A stretch of DNA of 64,000 nucleotides from Paraclostridium ghonii (lineage in GTDB: Bacteria; Bacillota; Clostridia; Peptostreptococcales; Peptostreptococcaceae): NCBI RefSeq assembly GCF_030815085.1, contig NZ_JAUSWG010000007.1. One strand, given 5' to 3'. The translations under genes and the position numbers were made by a program. This document shows, piece by piece, positions 8,839-16,041 of this stretch (its first letter is position 1; each line of letters starts with the position of its first letter). Under the pieces are notes generated by a model. It searched no databases. It worked only from the letters and a program-made list of their open reading frames with translations, and was not told where the DNA came from.

Positions 8839-10173
8839 TTACTTATTTGATTGTTTTCTTTTCAGTGCAATTATTTCCTTTTTAGCTACTCTAATTGATT
8901 GAAGTAGAGGTCTTCTTGCAGGACATATAAATGAACATGATCCACACTCTATACAATCTAGTGCTCTAAATTTTTCAGATGATTCAAAGTCCCCTTTTAA
9001 ACTATACGCACTTATATATAATGGTTGTAAAAATGCTGGACAAACATCTAGACACTTTCCACATCTTAAACAGTTTTTAGACTTTGGAACAGTAGCTTCC
9101 TCTTCATCTAAGCATAATATTCCTGACGTACCTTTGTTAGTAGGTATGTTAGTCGTATATTGAGCAATCCCCATCATAGGTCCACCCATTATTATTTTAC
9201 CAACCTTCTTATCACTTTTAAGACCTCCACACTCTTCTATAATTTCTGAGAAAAGTGTACCAACTTTAGTTATAAGATTTCTTGGTTCTTGTATACAATT
9301 TCCAGTCACAGTTGTTATCCTCTCTACAAGAGGCATACCTGTTTTTATAGTTGTTGCTATTTGCGCCGCTGTTCCTACATTGCTGACAACAGCTCCTGAA
9401 TCCATTGGTAATCCACCTGATGGTACCTCTCTATTTGTACAAGCATATATAAGTTGTTTTTCTGCTCCCTGAGGATATTTAACTTCAAGCCCTACAACTT
9501 CTATATTATTAATTTCACTTGAAACTTTTGTGATTGCCTCTATAGCATCTGGCTTATTTACCTCTATGCCTATGTATCCCTTATCTACGTTTAAAGCTTT
9601 CATAAGAACTTGCAATCCAAATACAACATCTTCTGGATTTTCAATCATCAACCTATGATCTGCTGTTAAATATGGTTCACATTCAGCTCCATTTAAGATG
9701 ACAAAGTCAATTTTTTTATCTGGCGGTGGAGAAATTTTTACATGGGTTGGAAATGTAGCTCCTCCCATTCCAACAATACCTGCTTCTTTTATAATTTCTA
9801 CTATTTCTTCTTTTTTTAAACTTTCTAAACTCCCCTTTGGCTTTACACTCTCATGTATAGTGTTTTTAAAATCGTTTTCTACTATTACACATGTACTTAC
9901 TCCTCCAGGAACTTCAATATCCTTTATTCCTGTTACTGTTCCTGATACTGATGAGTGAATATTAGCAGATACAAACCCTTGCATTTCACCAATTTTTTGA
10001 CCTACACAAACATGATCTCCTAAGCTCACTACAGGTTTTGCTGGTGCTCCTATATGTTGTTGCATAGAAATGTATACAACTTTAGGATCTTTAGCTTTTT
10101 CTAGTGCCTTGTTGTTAGTATACTCTTTTCTATATGGAGGATGTATACCTCCTTTGAAAGTTAAGAGTTTCAT
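8839..10173 (-). CDS. rnfC: Rnf complex NADH-binding subunit RnfC
   Basis: RnfC binds NAD(H) and FMN at the cytoplasmic face and carries two [4Fe-4S] clusters. The 444-residue protein starts KLLTFKGGIHPPYRKEYT, has the nucleotide-binding segment GIVGMGGATFPTHVK at about residues 130-145, and the cysteine groups CLRCGKCLDVCP and CIECGSCSFICP at about 370-410. It is the first gene of rnfCDGEAB, the usual clostridial order. A strong AAGGGGGT site precedes the ATG. Confidence 0.96.
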   Translation of the reverse strand: MKLLTFKGGIHPPYRKEYTNNKALEKAKDPKVVYISMQQHIGAPAKPVVSLGDHVCVGQKIGEMQGFVSANIHSSVSGTVTGIKDIEVPGGVSTCVIVENDFKNTIHESVKPKGSLESLKKEEIVEIIKEAGIVGMGGATFPTHVKISPPPDKKIDFVILNGAECEPYLTADHRLMIENPEDVVFGLQVLMKALNVDKGYIGIEVNKPDAIEAITKVSSEINNIEVVGLEVKYPQGAEKQLIYACTNREVPSGGLPMDSGAVVSNVGTAAQIATTIKTGMPLVERITTVTGNCIQEPRNLITKVGTLFSEIIEECGGLKSDKKVGKIIMGGPMMGIAQYTTNIPTNKGTSGILCLDEEEATVPKSKNCLRCGKCLDVCPAFLQPLYISAYSLKGDFESSEKFRALDCIECGSCSFICPARRPLLQSIRVAKKEIIALKRKQSNK

Positions 10174-10217
10174 ACTTTTACCCCCTTACGGCTTAATTTA
10201 ACTTTTTTTCTAATATA

Positions 10218-10258
10218 AGTATACTATATCCATAGTAATATTTTAACTATCGTTAAAA
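10218..10258 (-). promoter_or_regulatory. rnf operon promoter overlapped by a palindrome
   Basis: On the minus strand a -35 box TTAAAA (10241-10246) is 17 bases from a -10 box TATACT (10218-10223), about 45 bases upstream of rnfC. The -35 box lies inside an inverted repeat TTTTAAC-N4-GTTAAAA (10241-10258), a possible operator. It does not match the known Rex consensus half-site. Confidence 0.55.
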
Positions 10259-10311
10259 AAATATTTTAATTAAATCCATTTTATAACGTTTTCCTACTTA
10301 TTTACATAAAA

Positions 10312-10350
10312 TTCTTAAAATAAAAAAAGTTGTTTTTTTAAACAACTTTT
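10312..10350 (-). terminator. Intrinsic terminator after SPOR-like gene
   Basis: An 11-bp stem (10325-10335 with 10340-10350) followed by a T-run on the minus strand. It overlaps the stop codon of the upstream gene and separates it from the rnf promoter. Confidence 0.8.
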
Positions 10351-11281
10351 AAATAGCTTTTATTGAATTTACAAAGCTATAGTATCCCTGCATAGATGAC
10401 ATAAGTAAACTCTCACTAATATTGTATTGCTCTTTTTCTGCCATTTCTAAGCTATTTTTTGATTTTTCCTTTATAGATTCTGTATATTGTAGTAAGTTTT
10501 CTTTAAAGCCTTTCATTCCATCATAATCAATTTCTTTTGCATGTTTTTCAACTTTTTCTAAAATTGCTATTCTATTTTCAATTATATTTTTATAACTTGC
10601 CTTATCTATGCTATCCTTACTTTTATCAAATACCTTAGATTCTTCTTCAAAGTTAGTTATTAAATTATTTAACTCTTTACATATATTTTCTACATACGCG
10701 TATTTTTCTGTGTATTGTAGACTAAGCATAGGTATTTCTAACTTAGTTACAAAAGCATCTGGAAACTGTTTTTTTAATTCTTCTAAGTTTTTTCTACTTT
10801 CTTCTTCTTTAAATGAAGGATATGTTTGTACTTTCTTAACCTTGTCTATTTCTACAATAGAAAATGGAACTTTTGATTCAGTTAATTTATTTTGTATTTG
10901 TTTTAATTCTTGCTCATTATCTATAGCTGCTATTTGGATTGAGTATACTCCCCAATCTTTAACAGTAGCTACTTTAGCATTCTCATTGTTAAGATTTGAT
11001 ACTTCTGTTTCTTTTTTATTTTCTTTTTTTTCAGCTTTAGATACTCCCCTAGTATCATCACTTTTTCCTATTATATCTTTATATGAAAATTCCTTAAATC
11101 CCAGATCTTTTTTATTGAAAACATTTAAACTAGTTATCTTTTCAGTAAAACTAAAATCAGATTTTCTTATAAAAAATGACCCTCCAACTAGTACAACTAC
11201 AACTAGTCCAATAGTTATTCCTTTTGCCATATGATTTCTTCTTCTATTCATGCCTCTATATATGTTTCTTCTCTTATTCAT
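10349..11281 (-). CDS. Membrane-anchored protein with SPOR-like domain
   Basis: A 310-residue protein with an Arg/Asn-rich cytoplasmic start, one membrane helix (about residues 22-41), a Lys/Glu-rich linker, and a segment beginning WGVYSIQIAAIDNEQELKQI. This has the pattern of a SPOR (peptidoglycan-binding) domain: an aromatic-hydrophobic strand, a helix, then KVQTYPSFKEEESRKNLEEL. The C-terminal 110 residues are predicted helical and not recognised. SPOR proteins bind denuded glycan strands at division or engulfment sites, so a cell-wall or sporulation role is inferred. It has its own terminator. Confidence 0.6.
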   Translation of the reverse strand: MNKRRNIYRGMNRRRNHMAKGITIGLVVVVLVGGSFFIRKSDFSFTEKITSLNVFNKKDLGFKEFSYKDIIGKSDDTRGVSKAEKKENKKETEVSNLNNENAKVATVKDWGVYSIQIAAIDNEQELKQIQNKLTESKVPFSIVEIDKVKKVQTYPSFKEEESRKNLEELKKQFPDAFVTKLEIPMLSLQYTEKYAYVENICKELNNLITNFEEESKVFDKSKDSIDKASYKNIIENRIAILEKVEKHAKEIDYDGMKGFKENLLQYTESIKEKSKNSLEMAEKEQYNISESLLMSSMQGYYSFVNSIKAI

Positions 11282-11343
11282 TAGTTTGTCCCCCCGTTTA
11301 AATATATTTACTAATATATATTCAGTAAAAAAACTATATATTC

Positions 11344-12096
11344 CTAAATTTTAAATTTTGATACTATAGGATAATGGTCAGACATATTTTTCATTAATAC
11401 ATCGTAATATTTTACTTCAATATCAGGTGAAACTAAAATATAATCAATTCTATCTAATGAAGTTGAAAAAGTTAAAACATTATCTTTATTTGTGCTCATA
11501 GCTGCATCTTTAAATATATTTTCATTTATATCCATACTTCCATCATTAAAATCCCCTACAACTATGTATGGATCACTTAAACCTTTTACAAAGGTTTCAA
11601 CTTCTTTTAATTGTTTTTTCCTTTCTGAATTATTTAGTCCTAAATGTAAGTTTATTATATTTAAATGTCTTCCAAACCCAAGTTTGACTACAGTATGAAG
11701 CATCCCTCTTTGTTCAGTTTTGCTGCTTAAATATATATGATTTTGACTAATTATTTTATACTTTGAATATGTTACAAGTCCATAATTGGCACCAAATTTA
11801 ACTACATTTGCACCAAAATGTGAGTACATATCTAAATCTTCCTTTAAACTACTAACTTGAAAACCGGCTTTAGCCGACTCATTTACTTCCTGCAGACATA
11901 TAATATCTGCATTTTCTATTCTTAAAAAATCAATTATATCGAATAAACTAGGAAACATGTCTTTATTTAGTCCGCTATGTATATTATAACTAACTATTTT
12001 TATTTCCGTTTTAGGTGGAAATTTTTTTATTTCTAAAGAATAACTTCCAATAATTACTATAGATACAAAGATTATTGTCCATAGCTTTTTTATCAT
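11344..12096 (-). CDS. Endonuclease/exonuclease/phosphatase family protein
   Basis: A 250-residue protein with an N-terminal hydrophobic signal or anchor (residues 4-20) and an EEP-fold domain. Diagnostic motifs are VSYNIHSGLN, ICLQEVNE (metal-binding Glu), VVGDFNDG (catalytic Asp/Asn) and SDHYPIVSKF (the C-terminal Asp-His). Members cleave phosphodiesters in DNA, RNA, sphingomyelin or phosphoinositides. The anchor suggests action outside the cytoplasm; the substrate cannot be told from sequence. Confidence 0.82.
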   Translation of the reverse strand: MIKKLWTIIFVSIVIIGSYSLEIKKFPPKTEIKIVSYNIHSGLNKDMFPSLFDIIDFLRIENADIICLQEVNESAKAGFQVSSLKEDLDMYSHFGANVVKFGANYGLVTYSKYKIISQNHIYLSSKTEQRGMLHTVVKLGFGRHLNIINLHLGLNNSERKKQLKEVETFVKGLSDPYIVVGDFNDGSMDINENIFKDAAMSTNKDNVLTFSTSLDRIDYILVSPDIEVKYYDVLMKNMSDHYPIVSKFKI

Positions 12097-12135
12097 CTTG
12101 TAATCAACCCCTAAATCTAATTGATTCTAGTCTTT

Positions 12136-12169
12136 AAAAAACTTAAGACGCTAATATATAGCGCCTTAA
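12136..12169 (-). terminator. Intrinsic terminator after 202-residue unknown gene
   Basis: A 10-bp stem with one G-T wobble (12143-12152 with 12160-12169) followed on the minus strand by GTTTTTT. The stem covers the stop codon of the upstream gene. Confidence 0.75.
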
Positions 12170-12774
12170 TTTTTAATTTTACTTAGTTTATCCTTTATTA
12201 TGCAGTTTATAACTTTTTTTCGTATATCTTCTGCTCCTTCTTCCTCTTTTGTTTCTATATTAAGGATTTTTGCAATAGACTTCATATCGTTTCTTGCCCT
12301 TGATTTATAATTTTCAATTAGACAGCTTTTAATTTTTTCTGGATTTAAGATATAGGTATTATTTTCTTTCGTATAATATATATACTTTTTATTATATAAA
12401 TCTTTATTTTCATATATATTATTACATACTTTCTTTAAAAGTAATTTGTATGATTGTCTAGAATTTACATTCATACCTAAGTACCTCGCAAATTTTATAA
12501 GTTCTGCCTTTGATTTGAAAATTTCTTCACTTTTGATTATTTTACTTATTTCATTTATATTCTGTTGGTATGCACCTATTTTTATGGTCTTTATATATGT
12601 TTGTACATTTAAATCTTCATCATGAAACTCATTTATACTTTCATCTATAACCGAATCCACTCTACCTTCAATATATCTCAAAACTCCTTTATTAGAGGTT
12701 GAGTTTTGAAACTCTTTTTGGGTCATATCAAGTATAATTTTTTTTAGGTCTTCATTATGTTTTATAGGTTCCAT
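12166..12774 (-). CDS. Hypothetical protein, mostly helical
   Basis: A 202-residue, Lys/Ile/Asn-rich protein with no recognised motif, signal peptide or membrane helix. It looks all-alpha; residues about 85-125 resemble a helical repeat (AELIKFARYLGMNVNSRQSYK). A GGGGGGAT ribosome-binding site supports the start. It has its own terminator and no obvious operon partner, so I assign no function. Confidence 0.7.
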   Translation of the reverse strand: MEPIKHNEDLKKIILDMTQKEFQNSTSNKGVLRYIEGRVDSVIDESINEFHDEDLNVQTYIKTIKIGAYQQNINEISKIIKSEEIFKSKAELIKFARYLGMNVNSRQSYKLLLKKVCNNIYENKDLYNKKYIYYTKENNTYILNPEKIKSCLIENYKSRARNDMKSIAKILNIETKEEEGAEDIRKKVINCIIKDKLSKIKN

Positions 12775-12964
12775 GATATCCCCCCTTTGATACTTACATT
12801 ATATTCAATAAATCAATAAAAGTTTCTTTATTATAAATATTATATAGTTTTATATATGTATTAATCTCATATTATATATCTATTAATATAAATTTTATTT
12901 AAATTATTTATGTATATATTTTTTTATTCAGTAAATAATATTAATGTAAATCAAACATACTCAA

Positions 12965-13016
12965 TCTCCCCAATTCGGACTTCTATTATCTCCCCTAATA
13001 GAAGTCTTTTTTTATT
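12965..13016 (+). ncRNA. Candidate small RNA ending in a C-rich-loop terminator
   Basis: On the plus strand a perfect 11-bp stem (12978-12988 with 12996-13006) encloses the 7-base loop TCTCCCC and is followed by TTTTTTT. The same heptamer TCTCCCC occurs unpaired at 12965-12971. No plus-strand gene lies upstream for more than 12 kb, so the terminator probably ends a small RNA. The 5' end is unknown. C-rich loops in Firmicute small RNAs commonly pair with Shine-Dalgarno sequences. Confidence 0.5.
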
Positions 13017-13073
13017 AATTTTAATTTTTTTAAATAAATTTTGTTAAAATCTAATACATTTATTTTAGTATAC

Positions 13074-13125
13074 ATAAAAATACCCTATAGAATAGATTTT
13101 TAAAAATTATCTACTCTACAGGGTA
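13074..13125 (-). terminator. Intrinsic terminator of peptide-binding lipoprotein gene
   Basis: A 17-bp stem with two G-T wobbles (13081-13097 with 13109-13125) and a T-run on the minus strand, 26 bases after the stop codon. Confidence 0.8.
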
Positions 13126-13151
13126 AATTTTATTAATCATTATTTTTTAGT

Positions 13152-14882
13152 TTATTTTTCTTTAAAACCTAGATTGTATATACCTTCGTATATATCAAAG
13201 TCGTTCGGCTTTAAGTTTCCTTCTATCCTTTTATTTGTTACTAAATATTCATCAGTTATTCCTAAACTTACAAAAGCTACATTATCTGAAACATGTTTTT
13301 GAATAGATTTATATATATTCTTTGTATTATCTACACTATTAGAAATTTTTAATGAGTTTAAGTAATTAGTTAATTTTTCATTAGTGTATCCACTATAGTT
13401 TATTATGTTTGTAGCATCTGGTACTGATGATAATTCCCACCCAACTAGTGCTAAGTCATATTGTTTTTTTTCTAATGCTTGAACTAATTCTTTTCCTTCA
13501 AGTTCTTCTACAGTAGATTTTATTCCTATCTCGTTTAAATTCTCTTTTATTAACTGAGCTGCTTTAACTCTTTCGCTATTTTCTTTATTTACAACAATTC
13601 TTAAGTTTAATTTTTTAATTTCTTCTTTTGTTTTTTCTCTTTTTTCTTTTTCTTCATTTTCTTTTTTAGTTTCTTTAGATTCTTTGTTCTCTTCATTTTC
13701 TTTTTTAGTTGTTTCTTCTTTATTATTTGTTTCTTCTTTATTATTTATTTCTTCTTTTTTGTTATTATCTTCGTTTTTAGAAGCATCATCTTGCCCTGTA
13801 TGACTAGAATTTATCTTATCTATATTTATTTTGTTCAAACTCTCTTTAGCTTTATTAACATTGTATTCTGTTGATTTTATAGCAGGGTCATAGTACTTAG
13901 ATTCAGAATGTAATGGAAAATTTACATCTGATGCATTTTTTAAATAAGCTTCGTCTAAAATTTTCTTTTTATCTATAGAGTATGCAATTGCTTTTCTAAA
14001 GTTAATATCATTCATTATAGGATTACTATAATTAAATATCATATATTCATAGTCTCTACCTTCATAATTAGTTATTTTAAACTCATCTTCTTGGAATTTG
14101 CTTAAATCGCTAATGCCAACTTTAGTTATATCACTTGATAGTGCTAAAGTCATAGAAACTTGGGCCTCTTCATCTGGAACAAGCATTACATTAATTTCTT
14201 TTTTCGCATCTTTTATTTTTTCTTTATCATAGTAGTCTTTGTTAAGTGTTAATACCATATTAGATCTTGTATTAAATTTAGATACTTTATATGCTCCACT
14301 ACCTACCATATTATTTTTATAGGAATTTAATTCTGTGCTATTTAATTCACTTAACTCAGACTTGCTAACTATAGGAAAAATTAGATTATCTATAGAGAAC
14401 GCATATGGCTCATTGAAGTTTATAGTTAAGTTTTTGCTATCTTCGCAAGATACTGATGATATATTTTCAACTAAAGATTTATATGAACTATTTTCTGATC
14501 TTTTTATTAAACCTACAGTAAATTCTACATCTTCTGATGTAACTGGCTTTCCATTATGCCAATTTGCATCTTTTAATTTTATTTGTATGCTTTTTCCATC
14601 TGAGGACATTGAGTATGTTTCTACTAGCTGTGGAACAGCATTATAATTACTATCTAGTGTAAATAAACTATCGTATACTAAATTTAAAATATACCCAACT
14701 GATTGTTCATTGTTGTTTATAGGATTTATAGTTTTAGGATTTACCATAGATAAATGTATATATTCTAAGTTATTTTTTTCACTCGTATTTTTATTTTCGT
14801 TTTTGTTATTATCACCTTTGCCACACCCTGAAACGGCAATCATAATTGTCATAATAACTGTTAGTAATTTAATTTTTTTCAT
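13152..14882 (-). CDS. ABC transporter peptide-binding lipoprotein (solute-binding family 5)
   Basis: A 576-residue lipoprotein: signal peptide with lipobox AVSGC (Cys at about residue 20) and an OppA/DppA-type binding fold. Motifs include LVYDSLFTLDSNYNAVPQL near the start, the family segment VTSEDVEFTVGLIK, and a distal lobe ending in a YDLALVGWEL strand. A highly charged insert of about 55 residues made of Asn, Lys and Glu (encoded near 13615-13800) separates the two halves. I chose the second ATG because the first one, at 14900, is part of the GGAGAGGAAG ribosome-binding site. No permease genes are adjacent; it overlaps the transglycosylase gene by 14 bases. Confidence 0.82.
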   Translation of the reverse strand: MKKIKLLTVIMTIMIAVSGCGKGDNNKNENKNTSEKNNLEYIHLSMVNPKTINPINNNEQSVGYILNLVYDSLFTLDSNYNAVPQLVETYSMSSDGKSIQIKLKDANWHNGKPVTSEDVEFTVGLIKRSENSSYKSLVENISSVSCEDSKNLTINFNEPYAFSIDNLIFPIVSKSELSELNSTELNSYKNNMVGSGAYKVSKFNTRSNMVLTLNKDYYDKEKIKDAKKEINVMLVPDEEAQVSMTLALSSDITKVGISDLSKFQEDEFKITNYEGRDYEYMIFNYSNPIMNDINFRKAIAYSIDKKKILDEAYLKNASDVNFPLHSESKYYDPAIKSTEYNVNKAKESLNKINIDKINSSHTGQDDASKNEDNNKKEEINNKEETNNKEETTKKENEENKESKETKKENEEKEKREKTKEEIKKLNLRIVVNKENSERVKAAQLIKENLNEIGIKSTVEELEGKELVQALEKKQYDLALVGWELSSVPDATNIINYSGYTNEKLTNYLNSLKISNSVDNTKNIYKSIQKHVSDNVAFVSLGITDEYLVTNKRIEGNLKPNDFDIYEGIYNLGFKEK

Positions 14883-15438
14883 TAGATTCTTCCTCTCCAT
14901 ATAATGACTTGTAAATAATGTAGTTTTCTCTAACTTTATCTAGATAATTTTTAGTTTCATTAAATGGTATGTCATGTAATTTACTTCCATCTTTACTGTA
15001 TTTTTCATTATTCAACCATTTGTTTACATTCCCTGACCCACCATTATAAGCTGCTATAACCAAATCTAAGTTATTAAATTCCTTATGTAATTTACTCAGA
15101 TACCAACAACCTATCTTTATATTAGTTTCAGGATCAAATATATCAACTTCCTCTAAGCCTAACTCATCTTGTGCCCATTTTTGAGTTATATCGCTTATTT
15201 GCATCAATCCTTTAGCTTGTTTATTAGACACTGCATTTTTATTGAATTTACTTTCTACTTTAATTATACTATATACTAAATTTTCATCTACTAAAAATTC
15301 TTTGGAGTATATCTCTACATATTCTTTGTATAACCTTGGGTGTAACAATTTTAATACTAACTTTTGTTGTATTGATATCCCCCCTAAAACCAATAACATA
15401 AAGACTATAAATATAGTTATATATCTTTTTTTATTCAC
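14869..15438 (-). CDS. Lytic transglycosylase, SLT domain
   Basis: A 189-residue membrane-anchored or secreted protein (hydrophobic residues 6-24) with a soluble-lytic-transglycosylase domain. The catalytic Glu is in IIKVESKFN (about residue 67), followed by AKGLMQIS and AAYNGGSGNVNKW, the classical SLT motifs. It would cleave peptidoglycan between MurNAc and GlcNAc to give 1,6-anhydro ends. The start is GTG, preceded by AGGAG and overlapping coaE by 8 bases. The family is similar to YjbJ-type clostridial enzymes. Confidence 0.9.
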   Translation of the reverse strand: MNKKRYITIFIVFMLLVLGGISIQQKLVLKLLHPRLYKEYVEIYSKEFLVDENLVYSIIKVESKFNKNAVSNKQAKGLMQISDITQKWAQDELGLEEVDIFDPETNIKIGCWYLSKLHKEFNNLDLVIAAYNGGSGNVNKWLNNEKYSKDGSKLHDIPFNETKNYLDKVRENYIIYKSLYGEEESNEKN

Positions 15439-16033
15439 ACCAATTCTCCTTTATATGTGTTATTAGTTTACTTGCTTTATAAATTAACCCAGCTATATCC
15501 CCAGAATTATCAATTATATAATCTCCAAATTTAATTTTTTCAGATTGACTCATTTGTGATTTTATACGACTTAGAGCTTCTTCTTTTGTAATATTATCTC
15601 TATTTATTATTCTATCTATCTGTATATTTTCATCACAAGTAATAACAATTAACTTATCTACTAAATCTAAAAAGTTCCCCTCTATTAGTAAAGCTGCATC
15701 AACTATTGCAATATCTTTATTCTGTAATTTTATATCATTTATTTTCTTTACTATCTCTTCTTTTATAACTGGATGTGTTAATGAATTTAATTTAATCAAC
15801 TTTCTGTCATCATTAAAAACTAGCTCTCCAAGTTTCTTTCTATCTAGTGTTCCATCATTTCTTTTTATATTATCTCCAAATATATCAAATACTTTTTTTA
15901 GTAACTTGTTATTATTCATGATTTCTCTAGATATTAAATCTGCATCAATTATATCTAAAGAATTTTCTTCTAATATTTTTGATAAGCTACTTTTCCCACA
16001 GCCTATATTTCCAGTTAATCCTATTATCAACAT
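15431..16033 (-). CDS. coaE: Dephospho-CoA kinase
   Basis: Catalyses the final step of coenzyme A synthesis, phosphorylating the 3'-hydroxyl of dephospho-CoA with ATP. The 200-residue protein has the P-loop GNIGCGKSS at residues 8-16, the conserved IDADLISRE, LTHPVI and VVDAALLIEG segments, and typical CoaE length. It begins 8 bases after polA; polA-coaE coupling is common in Firmicutes. Confidence 0.96.
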   Translation of the reverse strand: MLIIGLTGNIGCGKSSLSKILEENSLDIIDADLISREIMNNNKLLKKVFDIFGDNIKRNDGTLDRKKLGELVFNDDRKLIKLNSLTHPVIKEEIVKKINDIKLQNKDIAIVDAALLIEGNFLDLVDKLIVITCDENIQIDRIINRDNITKEEALSRIKSQMSQSEKIKFGDYIIDNSGDIAGLIYKASKLITHIKENWCE

Positions 16034-16041
16034 TTAATCAC

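Larger units (their letters stand above)
12775..13151 (+). other. Intergenic region with a plus-strand orphan terminator
   Basis: This 377-base gap contains a very AT-rich stretch (12830-12950), a plus-strand terminator with C-rich motifs (12965-13016, listed separately as a small-RNA candidate), and the minus-strand terminator of the peptide-binding lipoprotein gene. I see no credible coding frame. Confidence 0.6.

Noticed and set aside
10241..10258. Rex redox-repressor site upstream of rnfC
   Set aside because: The half-site is TTTTAAC-N4-GTTAAAA, not TTGTTAA-N4-TTAACAA.
10608..11234. 208-codon plus-strand frame opposite the SPOR-like gene
   Set aside because: It is an antisense shadow with no ribosome-binding site and low-complexity Ser/Phe/Leu composition.
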